Part shown: in pieces, positions 31,902-40,429 of the stretch | Layout: each line of letters starts with the position of its first letter | Position numbering within the stretch: the first letter of the stretch is position 1 | NCBI GenBank assembly: GCA_017395685.1 | Contig: JAFQOD010000025.1 | Location: forward strand, 1 to 40,899 | Direction: 5' to 3' | DNA: 40,899 bases | DNA from: Clostridia bacterium | GTDB lineage: Bacteria > Bacillota > Clostridia > Christensenellales > Aristaeellaceae | Program-made: the position numbers and the translations under genes | The notes under the pieces: model-generated | What the model saw: only the letters and a program-made list of their open reading frames with translations | Databases searched by the model: none | What the model was told of the DNA's origin: nothing

Positions 31902-33320
31902 TTATCGGTAGAAGCGGCCGGTGGGCTTGAAAGCCTTGGGCTTATGCTTGCGCTTCAGCCTGGGCAGCAGTTTACGGATCCCCCTGATCAGCAGCCACAG
32001 GGCGGCGGCCGGCAGGATCAGATGAATGAATACCAATTCGAAAGTGAGCCGGGGGAAGGGATTGGGATCATTTTCTGCTGCGGCAATGATTTCTGCCAGA
32101 GTAGGAACGGTGGAAATCCGGGCTTCAATGCTGCGGGAAGCCACCAGTTCATAGATGACGGGCACATCATTTTCGGCGTAATAGGTAAGGGTGCCCATCA
32201 CTTCCCCTTCCGCAATGGGGGCTACCAGCTCCCGGGTGAATTCGGTAACGGTGCGGCTATAGAACTGCTGAATCCACTGGGCCTTTTCTTCCTGAGTCAG
32301 CACAAGGGGCGTGGCAGAAAGAGAAGAGGGGGTGGGCTGCAGGGAAAGGGTGAGACGGCCCACCTCCGGATCATCCAGGGCGAAGCGGGCGATATCCACC
32401 ACCCGGGGGGATTCCAGATACAATTCAGCAATGGACAATCCCTCATACTGGGAAAAGCCGTATTCCATCAGTTTGATGGTATCCAGATAACGATTGGCGT
32501 CCTTGCTGGCATTGAAGACAACGGAAATCAGATTGATACCATCCTTGGTGGCGGAGCCCACAAAGCAATTACCGGCAGCAGAGGTGGTACCGGTTTTGAT
32601 ACCGGTGCCGTATACATAATAGCGTTCGCCTTTATTGGGATTGAGGAAATCATTGCGGTTGGATACGCTGCGGCTGCCGCTGCTCATGGCATAGCTGGAG
32701 GCGGCCACGATCTCCCGGAAGATTTCATTTTTCATGGCTGCCATGGCGATCAGGGCCATATCCTCAGCGGTGGTATAATGCTCCTCATCGTGAAGGCCGT
32801 GGGCATTGGTAAAATGGGTGTTTTTACAGCCCAGCTCCAGCGCTTTCGCATTCATCCGCTCGGCAAAGGAGGCCATGCCCCCCAGATTCTCCGCAATGGC
32901 ATTGGCCGCGTCGTTACCGGAGGGCAGGATGGCGGCATAGAGCAGATCGATCAGGGGCACCTCTTCCCAGGCTTTCAGCCGGGCAGTGGATTCATCCTCC
33001 GCCAGATTGACGGCACTTTCCGTTACCAGGCATTTTTGCTTGAGGGCCTCTACGTTATTCTGCATCATTTCCAGCACCACCAGCACCGTCATGATTTTGG
33101 TGGTGGAAGCGGGATACATTTTGGCAGTGGCGTTTTTCTGGAATACCGGCTTGCCCGTATCCGCATTGATCAGGATGGCGGAGGTGGCGGTAAGATGCTG
33201 GGCTTCCAGAATTTCAGGATGGGCGGGATCATATTCTGCCCTGGCGCTGGGAAAAACGGACAGGCAAAGAAACACTGCCATCAGCAGCGCCGCCAGCCGG
33301 ATTCCCTTGCCCATGTTCAT
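31902..33320 (-). CDS. D-alanyl-D-alanine carboxypeptidase (PBP5/DacF type)
   Basis: A 472-residue low-molecular-weight penicillin-binding protein that removes the terminal D-Ala of peptidoglycan stem peptides. A signal peptide ends at about residue 28 (PSARAEYDP). The catalytic SxxK is S72-TTK75 in YPASTTKIM, SGN follows near 128 (PSGNDAANA), and KTG near 240 (GIKTGTTSAAG). A C-terminal domain is followed by one membrane helix near 440-460 (LILPAAALWLLI) and a basic tail, which anchors it. The start is best taken as the ATG at 33320, 11 bases after AAGGA. Its promoter overlaps the end of the fumarase beta gene. Confidence 0.92.
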   Translation of the reverse strand: MNMGKGIRLAALLMAVFLCLSVFPSARAEYDPAHPEILEAQHLTATSAILINADTGKPVFQKNATAKMYPASTTKIMTVLVVLEMMQNNVEALKQKCLVTESAVNLAEDESTARLKAWEEVPLIDLLYAAILPSGNDAANAIAENLGGMASFAERMNAKALELGCKNTHFTNAHGLHDEEHYTTAEDMALIAMAAMKNEIFREIVAASSYAMSSGSRSVSNRNDFLNPNKGERYYVYGTGIKTGTTSAAGNCFVGSATKDGINLISVVFNASKDANRYLDTIKLMEYGFSQYEGLSIAELYLESPRVVDIARFALDDPEVGRLTLSLQPTPSSLSATPLVLTQEEKAQWIQQFYSRTVTEFTRELVAPIAEGEVMGTLTYYAENDVPVIYELVASRSIEARISTVPTLAEIIAAAENDPNPFPRLTFELVFIHLILPAAALWLLIRGIRKLLPRLKRKHKPKAFKPTGRFYR

Positions 33321-33362
33321 GCAGAAGCCCATCCTTCGTAAAGAATTTGAAACACAATCTTT

Positions 33363-33391
33363 ATTATATCACAACATTTCCCGTTTGTACA
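33363..33391 (-). promoter_or_regulatory. Promoter of the D,D-carboxypeptidase, inside the end of fumarase beta
   Basis: Minus strand: TGTACA (33386-33391), a 17-base spacer and TATAAT (33363-33368). The -35 lies in the last codons of the upstream gene. Confidence 0.6.
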
Positions 33392-33929
33392 GCTTTGGGC
33401 CCTCTTCGTAAATATTTCCTCCAAAGGCATCCATCAGCACGATCACCGGGAAATTTTCTACGGTAAAGCGATGGATGGCCTCCGGCCCCAGATCGGGATA
33501 GGCCATCACTTCCATCTTTTTGATGCTGCGGGAGATGAGGGCGGCGGCGCCGCCGACGGCGCCGAAATAAACGGCCCCGTATTGCTGCATGGCGGTGCGC
33601 ACCTCATCGCTGCGCTTGCCCTTTCCGATCATGCCCTTCAGGCCCAGCTCCAGCAGCCTGGGGGTATAGGGATCCATCCGATAGCTGGTGGTGGGCCCGG
33701 CAGAGCCCACTGCATGGCCGGGAGAGGCGGGGGCGGGGCCCACATAATACAGGGTCTGCCCTGCTAAATCTACCGGCAGCTCCTTCCCTTCCTCCAGCAG
33801 GGCAATCAGCCGCTTGTGGGCAGCGTCCCGGGCGGTATAGATTTCACCGGTCAGGGTGACCATATCTCCTGCCCGCAGGGTGCGGATATCGTTTTCGGTC
33901 AGGGGTAATTGCAATTGATAGGTAGCCAT
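33369..33929 (-). CDS. Fe-S fumarate hydratase (class I), beta subunit
   Basis: A 186-residue subunit of the two-part class I fumarase or the related L-tartrate dehydratase. It interconverts fumarate and malate with the alpha subunit's 4Fe-4S cluster. Signatures are GDMVTLTGEIYTARDAAHKR (about residues 20-40), GPTTSYRMDPYTP (about 78-90) and GKGKRSD. The assignment to fumarase over tartrate dehydratase rests on commonness in clostridia. AGGAGG-type sequence precedes the ATG. Unusually, 220 bases separate it from the alpha gene. Confidence 0.9.
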   Translation of the reverse strand: MATYQLQLPLTENDIRTLRAGDMVTLTGEIYTARDAAHKRLIALLEEGKELPVDLAGQTLYYVGPAPASPGHAVGSAGPTTSYRMDPYTPRLLELGLKGMIGKGKRSDEVRTAMQQYGAVYFGAVGGAAALISRSIKKMEVMAYPDLGPEAIHRFTVENFPVIVLMDAFGGNIYEEGPKLYKREML

Positions 33930-33944
33930 AATAGCCTCCTTACG

Positions 33945-33979
33945 ATTAATTCGGAATGCGGAATCCGGAAGTCGGAATT
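33945..33979. repeat. Short degenerate tandem repeat between the fumarase genes
   Basis: Four near-identical heptamers in a row: CGGAATG, CGGAATC, CGGAAGT, CGGAATT. The rest of 33980-34149 is AT-rich and holds no gene or convincing terminator. Confidence 0.55.
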
Positions 33980-34149
33980 ATTGCTGCTTATTGGTTTGAT
34001 ATTTTTGAAAATAACCTATGTCTTTCATTTGAATCACTGGGAAAATAGTTGATTTCCTGTAACCGAGAAATATCCAGGATCAGTTTTCTCTGGTTGGGTA
34101 CGGGAGGGGCTTTCTGCTTCAAAAGAAAGCTTCTCTCGCTATATGCTTA

Positions 34150-34995
34150 TTACAGCGTCCCCTCCGCATGCCGGGCGGCATGGCAGCAAATGTTCACGGC
34201 CACGGGCAGGCCGGCAATGTGGGTAGGGGCAAAATCAATATTGACTGCCAGGGCGGTGGTGGTGCCGCCGATGCCGGCGGGGCCGATGCCCAGGCAATTG
34301 ATGGCAGAAAGCACTTCTTCCTCCAGCCGGGCATATTGGGGATGGGCATTGCGGGAACCCACGGCCCGGGCGGTCATCCGCTTGGCGATGAGAGCAGCCT
34401 GTTCCATGGTTCCTCCCACACCCACGCCTATGATCATAGGAGGGCAGGGATTGGGGCCGGCCTTTTTTGCCGTTTCCACGATGAATTTCTTTACGCCCTC
34501 CACCCCGTCGGCGGGCACCAGCATTTTTAGTGCACTCATATTTTCGCTGCCAAAGCCCTTGCAGGTGATCAGAATATGCACCTGATCCCCGGGCACCAGC
34601 CGGGTATGGATGACGGCGGGGGTGTTATCGGTGGTATTCTTCCGGTCAAAGATGGGCTCCTTCACTACGGATTTGCGCAGATATCCCTCTGCATAGGCCT
34701 GGCGCACGCCCTCGTGAACGGCATCCTCAAAATTGCCTTCGGTAAAATGCACATCCTGGCCCACATCGATGAAAATGACCGCCATGCCGGTATCCTGGCA
34801 GATGGCAATGCGCTCTTCCCTGGCAATCTGGTAATTTTCGCATAACTGGCACAGCACGGACCGGCCAATTTCAGAGGCCTCCGTTTTCATGGCGTCCTGG
34901 ACGGCCTTTTCCACATCCGGGCCGATTTCGTAACTGGCGGTAAAGATCAATTGCTTGATTTTTTCGGTAAGCTGGGATACGGGGATCTGGCGCAT
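34150..34995 (-). CDS. Fe-S fumarate hydratase (class I), alpha subunit
   Basis: A 281-residue catalytic subunit. The three cysteines that hold the 4Fe-4S cluster are in AICQDTGMAV (about residue 64), GPNPCPPMIIG (about 185) and INCLGIGPAGIGG (about 235). GVGVGGTMEQAA is also conserved. The enzyme is oxygen sensitive, in keeping with the anaerobic genes nearby. GGATG-type ribosome-binding site (AAAGGATGATTAGCC) precedes the ATG. It lies 15 bases after tmcAL, so the two are probably in one message. Confidence 0.92.
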   Translation of the reverse strand: MRQIPVSQLTEKIKQLIFTASYEIGPDVEKAVQDAMKTEASEIGRSVLCQLCENYQIAREERIAICQDTGMAVIFIDVGQDVHFTEGNFEDAVHEGVRQAYAEGYLRKSVVKEPIFDRKNTTDNTPAVIHTRLVPGDQVHILITCKGFGSENMSALKMLVPADGVEGVKKFIVETAKKAGPNPCPPMIIGVGVGGTMEQAALIAKRMTARAVGSRNAHPQYARLEEEVLSAINCLGIGPAGIGGTTTALAVNIDFAPTHIAGLPVAVNICCHAARHAEGTL

Positions 34996-35010
34996 GGCTA
35001 ATCATCCTTT

Positions 35011-36171
35011 CTATGGAATAATCACAGGGGATTGACGGTAGGTTTCGCCCCGGGGCAGGGAGGATAGAATCTGGCGCATTTCATCCGCCCGGATATCCAG
35101 GGCGGCGGATGCGCTGCGGGCAGGGCGGGTGATCAGGGAAAAATCGCTTTTCTGCATGATGTGCAAAAGGGGCTGCGCTTCCTTCCTGAAGCCCAGGATC
35201 CGGGCATGATCAGGGAGGACAGGCAGATCGGATTTTTTTACATCCATCATCAGATGGCACAATGCCCTGCTGATGCGGCCCTGGGTGTAGCGGCGGGTTT
35301 TGATGAAGGCAATCATTTCTTCCCGGGTCAGCGCTTTTTCCGCCGCCTGGATAAAGCGCATCTCCAGCCCTTCTGCCATGCCGGGAAGGGATGCAACGCT
35401 GTCTTTTGCGGAGAGCAATAGCCTTGCCCTAAGGAGGGAATCCATTTTCTCCGGAGGGCACAGGCCCTGCCGGACAGCCGCCTTCAGGATGGGCAGCGCA
35501 TTTTCGGGGACGGCCTTTTCGATGCTCGGCCAGTCCCCCCGCAGAATGGCCCCCCGGACGGCTGTGGCGGAGGGGAAAAATTCCACTTCCTTCTCATGAT
35601 AGCCGTATTCCCGTCGGACAGGCACGGGCTGAATGGGGCTGCCCAATCGGATCAGCGCCCGAAGATAACAGACGGCCAGGGCGTTATTGGGGGATTTGAG
35701 GATATCCGGCCCCACATCCAGGCATGCGGCCAGGGCGCGGCCTGCCGCCTCTGCATGGGACATGCCCCGATCCAGGCCGGTGCGCAGGATGCGGCTGTAT
35801 TGGTCATCGGGCTGCTCTGAGAGGAGGGCCGCCCTTTGCAGCAGGGAAAGATCATCCCTTTCGCAGCCGAAGGAAAGATGGGTGACGCAGCCCAGGGCAT
35901 TGAGAATCTGCACTCCCCCCAGGGCGAAGTATTCCGCCTCCCGGACGGAAAAAGCGTATGGAAGCTGCAGCACGATATCCGCGCCGCAGCGCAGGGCCAT
36001 CTCTGCCCGGGCATGGGCAGGCAGCAATGCGGGCATTCCCCGCTGGGTGAAGCTGCCGCTCATGACGCAGATGATGTAATCCGCCTGGGATTGTGCCCTG
36101 GCCTGTTCCAGATGATAGGCGTGGCCCCGGTGGAAGGGATCATATTCCGCAATTACGCCGCATACCCGCAT
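35011..36171 (-). CDS. tmcAL: tRNA(Met) cytidine acetate ligase TmcAL
   Basis: A 386-residue nucleotidyltransferase-fold enzyme that makes N4-acetylcytidine at the wobble base of elongator tRNA(Met) from acetate and ATP. The N-terminal VCGVIAEYDPFHRGHAYHL contains the HxGH adenylate-binding motif at residues 14-17. VMSGSFTQRGMPALL and LQLPYAFSVREAEYFALGGV are strong family markers. The ATG at 36171 is 7 bases after AGGAGG; the GTG at 36177 is 1 base from it. It heads the fumarase cluster. Confidence 0.93.
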   Translation of the reverse strand: MRVCGVIAEYDPFHRGHAYHLEQARAQSQADYIICVMSGSFTQRGMPALLPAHARAEMALRCGADIVLQLPYAFSVREAEYFALGGVQILNALGCVTHLSFGCERDDLSLLQRAALLSEQPDDQYSRILRTGLDRGMSHAEAAGRALAACLDVGPDILKSPNNALAVCYLRALIRLGSPIQPVPVRREYGYHEKEVEFFPSATAVRGAILRGDWPSIEKAVPENALPILKAAVRQGLCPPEKMDSLLRARLLLSAKDSVASLPGMAEGLEMRFIQAAEKALTREEMIAFIKTRRYTQGRISRALCHLMMDVKKSDLPVLPDHARILGFRKEAQPLLHIMQKSDFSLITRPARSASAALDIRADEMRQILSSLPRGETYRQSPVIIP

Positions 36172-36255
36172 GGCCACACCTCCTCTATTTTATATCTTCT
36201 ATTATAATTCTCAGCCCATCTTCCTGCAAGTGTGAATTTTATGGAATAAGAATGC

Positions 36256-36278
36256 CGGGATGCATTGAATGCACCCCG
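36256..36278 (-). terminator. Hairpin after the decayed membrane-protein gene
   Basis: CGGGATGCAT / ATGCACCCCG pairs over 10 bases including one wobble, with a 3-base loop. The minus-strand tail is only moderately T-rich. Confidence 0.5.
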
Positions 36279-36287
36279 ACAGCAGGT

Positions 36288-36960
36288 TTACCAGGCCTCC
36301 TTGCTTGGGATGGAGAAACCTACAGGGAATTGCTGCAGCTTGATGATCTTGCCGCTATTGATATCCAATGTGACAGCATAGCGGTTGTAATCCCCTGCGC
36401 CCATGTAAATCCGTGCCTCCCACAGGGGATTCTGGGGATCGGTGATGTCATAGGCGAAACGGAGGGGCCGGTCGGCCTGGGCATCGGTCAGATTGTATTG
36501 GGCCTTCAGGGCATTCCAAATCAGGGATTGTGCTTGCGCCTGGGAAATGGCAGGATCGGCGGGAATACCCCATGTGCGCCGGGTGGCCCAGTACAGATCG
36601 TTATATTCCTGAATGAAGTAGGGATTCTCCTGTACCATGGCATTGACGATGGGAATCATTTCCTGAGAGAATGCCGCCTGATCCTCAAAAGACCAATCCC
36701 AGAAATCCCTGCCCTTTTCATCCATAATTCATTCTCTCTGCCTTTTCACCATCAATTGAAAGGCCGGAATTTTCCATGGCCTGTACTAATTCAACTTTGG
36801 CAGAGGCGGGCCAGGAGGTATATTGCCCCAGGCTGGCTTCCAGATGTGCAAATGTATTGAAATAATCTGTCAATACTGTGGCCAGGGCAGTGACCGCTGT
36901 CAGCGCCAGAAACAGTGCCAGAATCAGACCGGCAGAAAATCCAGATTCACCCGGCGATCC
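36288..36960 (-). pseudogene. Remnant of a sigma-linked membrane protein, split in two frames
   Basis: Two frames together look like the membrane partner that follows ECF sigma genes in clostridia. The right frame (ending 36718) has a membrane helix SAGLILALFLALTAVTALAT and then LGQYTSWPASAKVELVQAMENS, ending at a TGA. The left frame (36288-36725) continues DEKGRDFWDWSFEDQAAFSQ and a PepSY-like end (AVTLDINSGKIIKL). Removing one G at the ATTATGGATG junction would join them as NYDEKGRDFW. The N-terminal part before the helix is missing, so the gene is truncated and frameshifted. Confidence 0.65.
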
Positions 36961-37223
36961 ACATATCTGTGCCAGCTTTGCCGGCGGATATCCCTGCAGG
37001 TATTGATGGCAATTTTCATCAGCCAGGTTTTTTCGCTGCTGTCGCCCCGGAAGGAATGAAGATGCTTGTAGGCCTTTACAAAAGTGTCCTGCACTGCATC
37101 CTCTGCCAATTGGATATCCTGCAGATAGACTGCGCACATACGGATCAGTGATTCTTCGTATTGCATGACCATCTGGCTCAATTTTTCTTCCCGGATGCTG
37201 TCAGGGCCCTTGACAACTTCCAT
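36924..37223 (-). pseudogene. ECF-type sigma factor truncated after region 2
   Basis: A 99-residue sigma-70-family polypeptide. It contains the region 2 helix pair YEESLIRMCAVYLQDIQLAEDAVQDTFVKAYKHLHSF and WLMKIAINTCRDIRRQ, which binds core enzyme and the -10 element. It stops at residue 99 where region 4 (the -35 reader) should begin; normal ECF factors have about 160-190 residues. Its last codons overlap, in another frame, the start of the membrane-helix remnant, as if a deletion had joined the two genes. AAGGAGGTGAGCAGG precedes the ATG. Probably nonfunctional, or a dominant fragment if expressed. Confidence 0.75.
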
Positions 37224-37393
37224 TCCTGCTCACCTCCTTACACTGAATAGACGAATGAAAGGGAAAAAACGGCAATCAACAAAAAATTCTCTCGCATTCT
37301 TTTTAGCTTTTATTGATGTAATGTTGCCTTCGGCAGATAGATTTGGTAAAATTAATCAGAGAGATTGAGATGATTTGGCGCGGGAGGAATTGG

Positions 37394-37948
37394 ATGATCA
37401 GGCAATTTATTGTTTTTATGCTGGCATTGGCGTTCCTGCCGCTCCATCATGTTTCGGCATCGGAATGGATCAAATGCGATTGCAGGGCTTCTTCCTGTGT
37501 GTGCTTTATTCAAAAGGGGGATGAGGGGCCCTTCGTTTCCGCTGTGATTAAGCTTCTCAAGGAAAAGGGATACTGTGATCGCAAGCAGAAAGTTTCTATC
37601 TTTGATGAAGGCGCCCGGAACGGTGTGATTGCATTGCAGAAAGAAGCGGGGATTCCGGAAACGGGCATGCTGGATGATGAAACGCTGACTTTTTTGATCT
37701 TTGATATGCTGCCTTTTGAATTGGATGAAGCTGATCCCCTGTCGCGGGGCGAATGCAACTGGATTCCCACGGATGGCGGCAAAAGACGCCATTATAGTCC
37801 TGAATGCAGCAGAATGTATGATCCGCGCAAGGTATCGGTAAGAAATGCAGAAGCGCTGGGATATACAATCTGCGGATTAAATAGCTGCAGCAGAAAAGAA
37901 AAAGAGGCCCTTGCACAGCTGCGATCAATCAGCTTTTTCGTAAAATAG
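37394..37948 (+). CDS. Secreted protein with peptidoglycan-binding-like domain
   Basis: A 184-residue exported protein. A signal peptide of about 22 residues (MIRQFIVFMLALAFLPLHHV) is followed by a Cys-rich bit (CDCRASSCVC). A PG_binding_1-like three-helix domain comes next (about residues 40-105, GPFVSAVIKLLKEKGYCD and GMLDDETLTFLI). The C-terminal segment (about 118-165, WIPTDGGKRRHYSPECSRM ... CGLNSC) resembles the short His/Cys motif found in some secreted clostridial proteins. The ATG at 37394 follows GGGAGG; the frame from 37343 lacks that. It probably binds the cell wall; the exact role is unknown. Confidence 0.75.
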   Translation: MIRQFIVFMLALAFLPLHHVSASEWIKCDCRASSCVCFIQKGDEGPFVSAVIKLLKEKGYCDRKQKVSIFDEGARNGVIALQKEAGIPETGMLDDETLTFLIFDMLPFELDEADPLSRGECNWIPTDGGKRRHYSPECSRMYDPRKVSVRNAEALGYTICGLNSCSRKEKEALAQLRSISFFVK

Positions 37949-37977
37949 GAAGAAACCTTAATTTTCTGTAACAATGA

Positions 37978-38005
37978 TTGACAATCCATTTTAAATGCAT
38001 ATACT
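37978..38005 (+). promoter_or_regulatory. Promoter of the mgtE leader
   Basis: Perfect TTGACA (37978-37983), a 16-base spacer and TATACT (38000-38005), 33 bases before the leader ORF. Confidence 0.75.
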
Positions 38006-38037
38006 GGAAATATCAAGAATTCAGGAGGTGACAGTCA

Positions 38038-38115
38038 ATGAGCGACGGCGATAGATGTAAAGCTGCGGAAGGCGTGCCCCGATCGTGTGCCGCGCGTTCA
38101 TTGACGCGCATCTGA
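38038..38115 (+). CDS. Putative 25-residue leader peptide of the mgtE operon
   Basis: MSDGDRCKAAEGVPRSCAAR and five more residues (SLTRI) before TGA. It has a stronger ribosome-binding site (AGGAGGTGACAG, 7 bases off) than mgtE itself and lies directly behind a strong promoter. A GCGCGT / ACGCGC hairpin spans its last codons (38092-38109). It lies 170 bases before mgtE. These are features of a translated regulatory leader. I recognise no homologue, and the peptide could be fortuitous. Confidence 0.45.
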   Translation: MSDGDRCKAAEGVPRSCAARSLTRI

Positions 38116-38285
38116 TCTGAACAGGGCATGTTTTTCCCTCATGCATCGAATACGTCGTTTCAGGCAGGGCCGGTTCATTTGCAAGTTGCAAGGAAGGGGC
38201 TTTTTTGCAGTTGTATTTGAAATCACTTGCCGGGCATCGATTGGTTTTCATGCACAAAAAAACAGGGAAAGGCAGGTGACCTCCC
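38116..38285 (+). promoter_or_regulatory. Structured untranslated leader before mgtE
   Basis: It holds a GCATG/CATGC hairpin (about 38126-38144) and an imperfect GCCGGTTC/GAAGGGGC stem followed by TTTTTT (about 38174-38208) that could be an attenuator. No M-box (ykoK) consensus was found. Confidence 0.35.
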
Positions 38286-39641
38286 ATGGAGTGGGAAGCA
38301 ATTGAAAACAGGCTGAATGGTTTTCTGGAAAAGGGCCGCCGGAGTGAATTGCGCGGGGCGCTGATGATGCTCAATGTGGTGGATATCGCCCAGTACATGG
38401 AAAACCTGGATAAAGATAAGCTGCTGATGGTGTTCCGTATCCTGCCCAAGGATATTTCGGCGGATGTATTCAGCTATATGTCCCCCGAGCAGCGGCAAAC
38501 CCTCATCGAATCCATCGGCGATCAGGAAATCCGGGCGCTGATGGAAGATATGTTCCTGGATGACGCGGTGGATTTTCTGGAAGAATTGCCGGCCAATGTG
38601 GTCAAGCGCGTGCTGCAGAATACCACCCCGGAAACCCGCAATCTGATCAATCATTTCCTTCAGTATCCGGAATATTCCGCCGGCTCCATCATGACCATCG
38701 AATTCCTGGAATTCCATCCCGGGGATACGGTAAAGGCGGCCATGGATATCATCCGCAAGGTGGGCCTGGATAAGGAAACGATTTATACATTATATATTAT
38801 TGATAATGCCCGGAAATTGATCGGTACCCTGGCCCTCAGGAAAATGATCCTGGCGGCGGAGGATACCCTGCTTTCCGATATGATGCAGCGCAATCCCGTC
38901 AGCGTCTTTACCACCGATGATCAGGAAAAAGTGGCCGATACCGTGCGGCGTTATGACCTGATGGCCATTCCTGTAGTGGATAAGGAAAGCCGTCTGGTGG
39001 GCATCATCACGGCGGACGACGTCATGGACGTTATCGAAGAGGAAAACACCGAGGACTTCGAAAAGATGGCCGGTTTGACCCCTTCGGAAGATGAATATCT
39101 GAAAACATCCCCCTTCCGCCTGGCCCTCAACCGTATCCCCTGGCTGCTGATCATGTCGGCAGTTGCCATCTTTACAGGTATGATCATCAAAGGTTTTGAG
39201 GATGTGCTGGCCACCAGCATCGTGCTCACCTCCTGCATTCCCATGCTGATGAATACCGGCGGTAACTGCGGCTCCCAGGCTTCCACGCTGATTATCCGCG
39301 GTGTCGCCTTGGGCGAGATTGAATTCAGGGATCTGCTGAAGGCCCTGTGGAAGGAATTCAGGGTGGGCCTGATGGTGGGCGTGGTGCTGTTCTGCTCCAC
39401 CTTCCTGCTGGTTACGCTGATTTATCGGGCCTCCTTTATGGAGGCGCTGGTGGTGGCGCTGGCCCTATATGCCACGGTAATTATCGCCAAGGGCCTGGGC
39501 TGTACCCTGCCGTTGCTGGCAAAGAAAATTGGCTTTGACCCAGCCCTCATGGCCAGCCCTCTGATTACCACCCTGGTGGACGCCACCTCCCTGACCATCT
39601 ATTTCATGATTGCCACTTCTATTCTGAAAATTGCCATTTAA
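38286..39641 (+). CDS. mgtE: Magnesium transporter MgtE
   Basis: A 451-residue Mg2+ channel of the MgtE family. The soluble N domain comes first (about residues 1-130, FRILPKDISADVFSYMSPEQR, DDAVDFLEELPANVVKRVL). A pair of CBS domains follows (about 135-255), with DMMQRNPVSVFTTDDQEKV and AIPVVDKESRLVGIITADDVMDV. Then about five membrane helices (about 285-450) carry the pore motif MNTGGNCGSQASTLIIRG. The cytosolic part closes the pore when Mg2+ is plentiful. ATG 38286 follows AGGTGA. Its stop overlaps the next gene's start by one base (TAATG), indicating coupled translation. Confidence 0.95.
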   Translation: MEWEAIENRLNGFLEKGRRSELRGALMMLNVVDIAQYMENLDKDKLLMVFRILPKDISADVFSYMSPEQRQTLIESIGDQEIRALMEDMFLDDAVDFLEELPANVVKRVLQNTTPETRNLINHFLQYPEYSAGSIMTIEFLEFHPGDTVKAAMDIIRKVGLDKETIYTLYIIDNARKLIGTLALRKMILAAEDTLLSDMMQRNPVSVFTTDDQEKVADTVRRYDLMAIPVVDKESRLVGIITADDVMDVIEEENTEDFEKMAGLTPSEDEYLKTSPFRLALNRIPWLLIMSAVAIFTGMIIKGFEDVLATSIVLTSCIPMLMNTGGNCGSQASTLIIRGVALGEIEFRDLLKALWKEFRVGLMVGVVLFCSTFLLVTLIYRASFMEALVVALALYATVIIAKGLGCTLPLLAKKIGFDPALMASPLITTLVDATSLTIYFMIATSILKIAI

Positions 39642-40417
39642 TGAGGTTTCCTTCTAATATGAAAGAGAGATTGCAGCATTTTCTTCCCGCCCTGCAGGCA
39701 TTGCCGGGAGAAATCAGCATCTATGCGGAGGATCTGACGACCGGTGCATGTTTTTCCTTTCAGCCGGATCTGCCTTTGGTGGCGGCCAGCGTGATCAAGA
39801 TTCCTATCCTGATCGAGGCATTCCGCCAGCAGCGGGATGGGCTGCTCTCCATGGATGAAGTGTTTTCCATCCGCCCGGAGCAGAAGATGCCCTCCTGCGG
39901 CGCCATTGCCTATCTTCATGACGGGCTGCAGCTGACACTGCGGGATCTGTGTGTGCTGATGATTATCCTTAGCGATAATTCTGCCACCAATATTCTGATC
40001 GATCGGCTTGGAATTGAAAATATCAATACTACCCTTCGCTCCCTGGGCCTGAAAAAGACTGCCCTGCGCCGCCGTCTTTTTGATCGTGAGGCTGCTGCCA
40101 AGGGCATCCAGAATCATATCACTGCCGGGGAGATGGCAATGCTATTGAAAAAAATGGTTGCTGGCAAATGCATATCCCCTGCGGCTGATCAGGAAATGAT
40201 TTCAATTATGAAGGATCAGCGGCTGAATGGTAAGATGCCGTTCTTTCTGGATGATTATGTGATTGCCCATAAGACAGGGGAAGATGATGGCATTACCCAT
40301 GATGTGGGAATCGTTTATGGGGATCATCCTTTGATTCTCTGCTTTGCATCAGAGCATACCTGCGTTCCTTCCTTTGAGCGATTGATTCAGGATATGGCCA
40401 GGGCAGCGGTTGAATGA
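39641..40417 (+). CDS. Class A beta-lactamase-like serine hydrolase, no signal peptide
   Basis: A 258-residue protein of the penicillin-recognising serine hydrolase fold. SxxK is S50-VIK53 in VAASVIKIPIL, SDN is residues 111-113 in IILSDNSATN, an REAAAKG segment stands where class A enzymes have Glu166, and KTG is at about 211-213 (HKTGEDDG). All catalytic elements are present, yet the N-terminus (MRFPSNMKERLQHFLP) has no hydrophobic signal, so it looks cytoplasmic. The start overlaps the mgtE stop codon. Beta-lactamase activity is not implied; it could be a peptidase or esterase. The coupling to mgtE is unexplained. Confidence 0.88.
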   Translation: MRFPSNMKERLQHFLPALQALPGEISIYAEDLTTGACFSFQPDLPLVAASVIKIPILIEAFRQQRDGLLSMDEVFSIRPEQKMPSCGAIAYLHDGLQLTLRDLCVLMIILSDNSATNILIDRLGIENINTTLRSLGLKKTALRRRLFDREAAAKGIQNHITAGEMAMLLKKMVAGKCISPAADQEMISIMKDQRLNGKMPFFLDDYVIAHKTGEDDGITHDVGIVYGDHPLILCFASEHTCVPSFERLIQDMARAAVE

Positions 40418-40429
40418 AATATTGCATGT

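Noticed and set aside
38006-38285. M-box (ykoK) magnesium riboswitch upstream of mgtE
   Set aside because: The conserved M-box blocks around the GGTGAGGCTCC element are not found on reading the leader.
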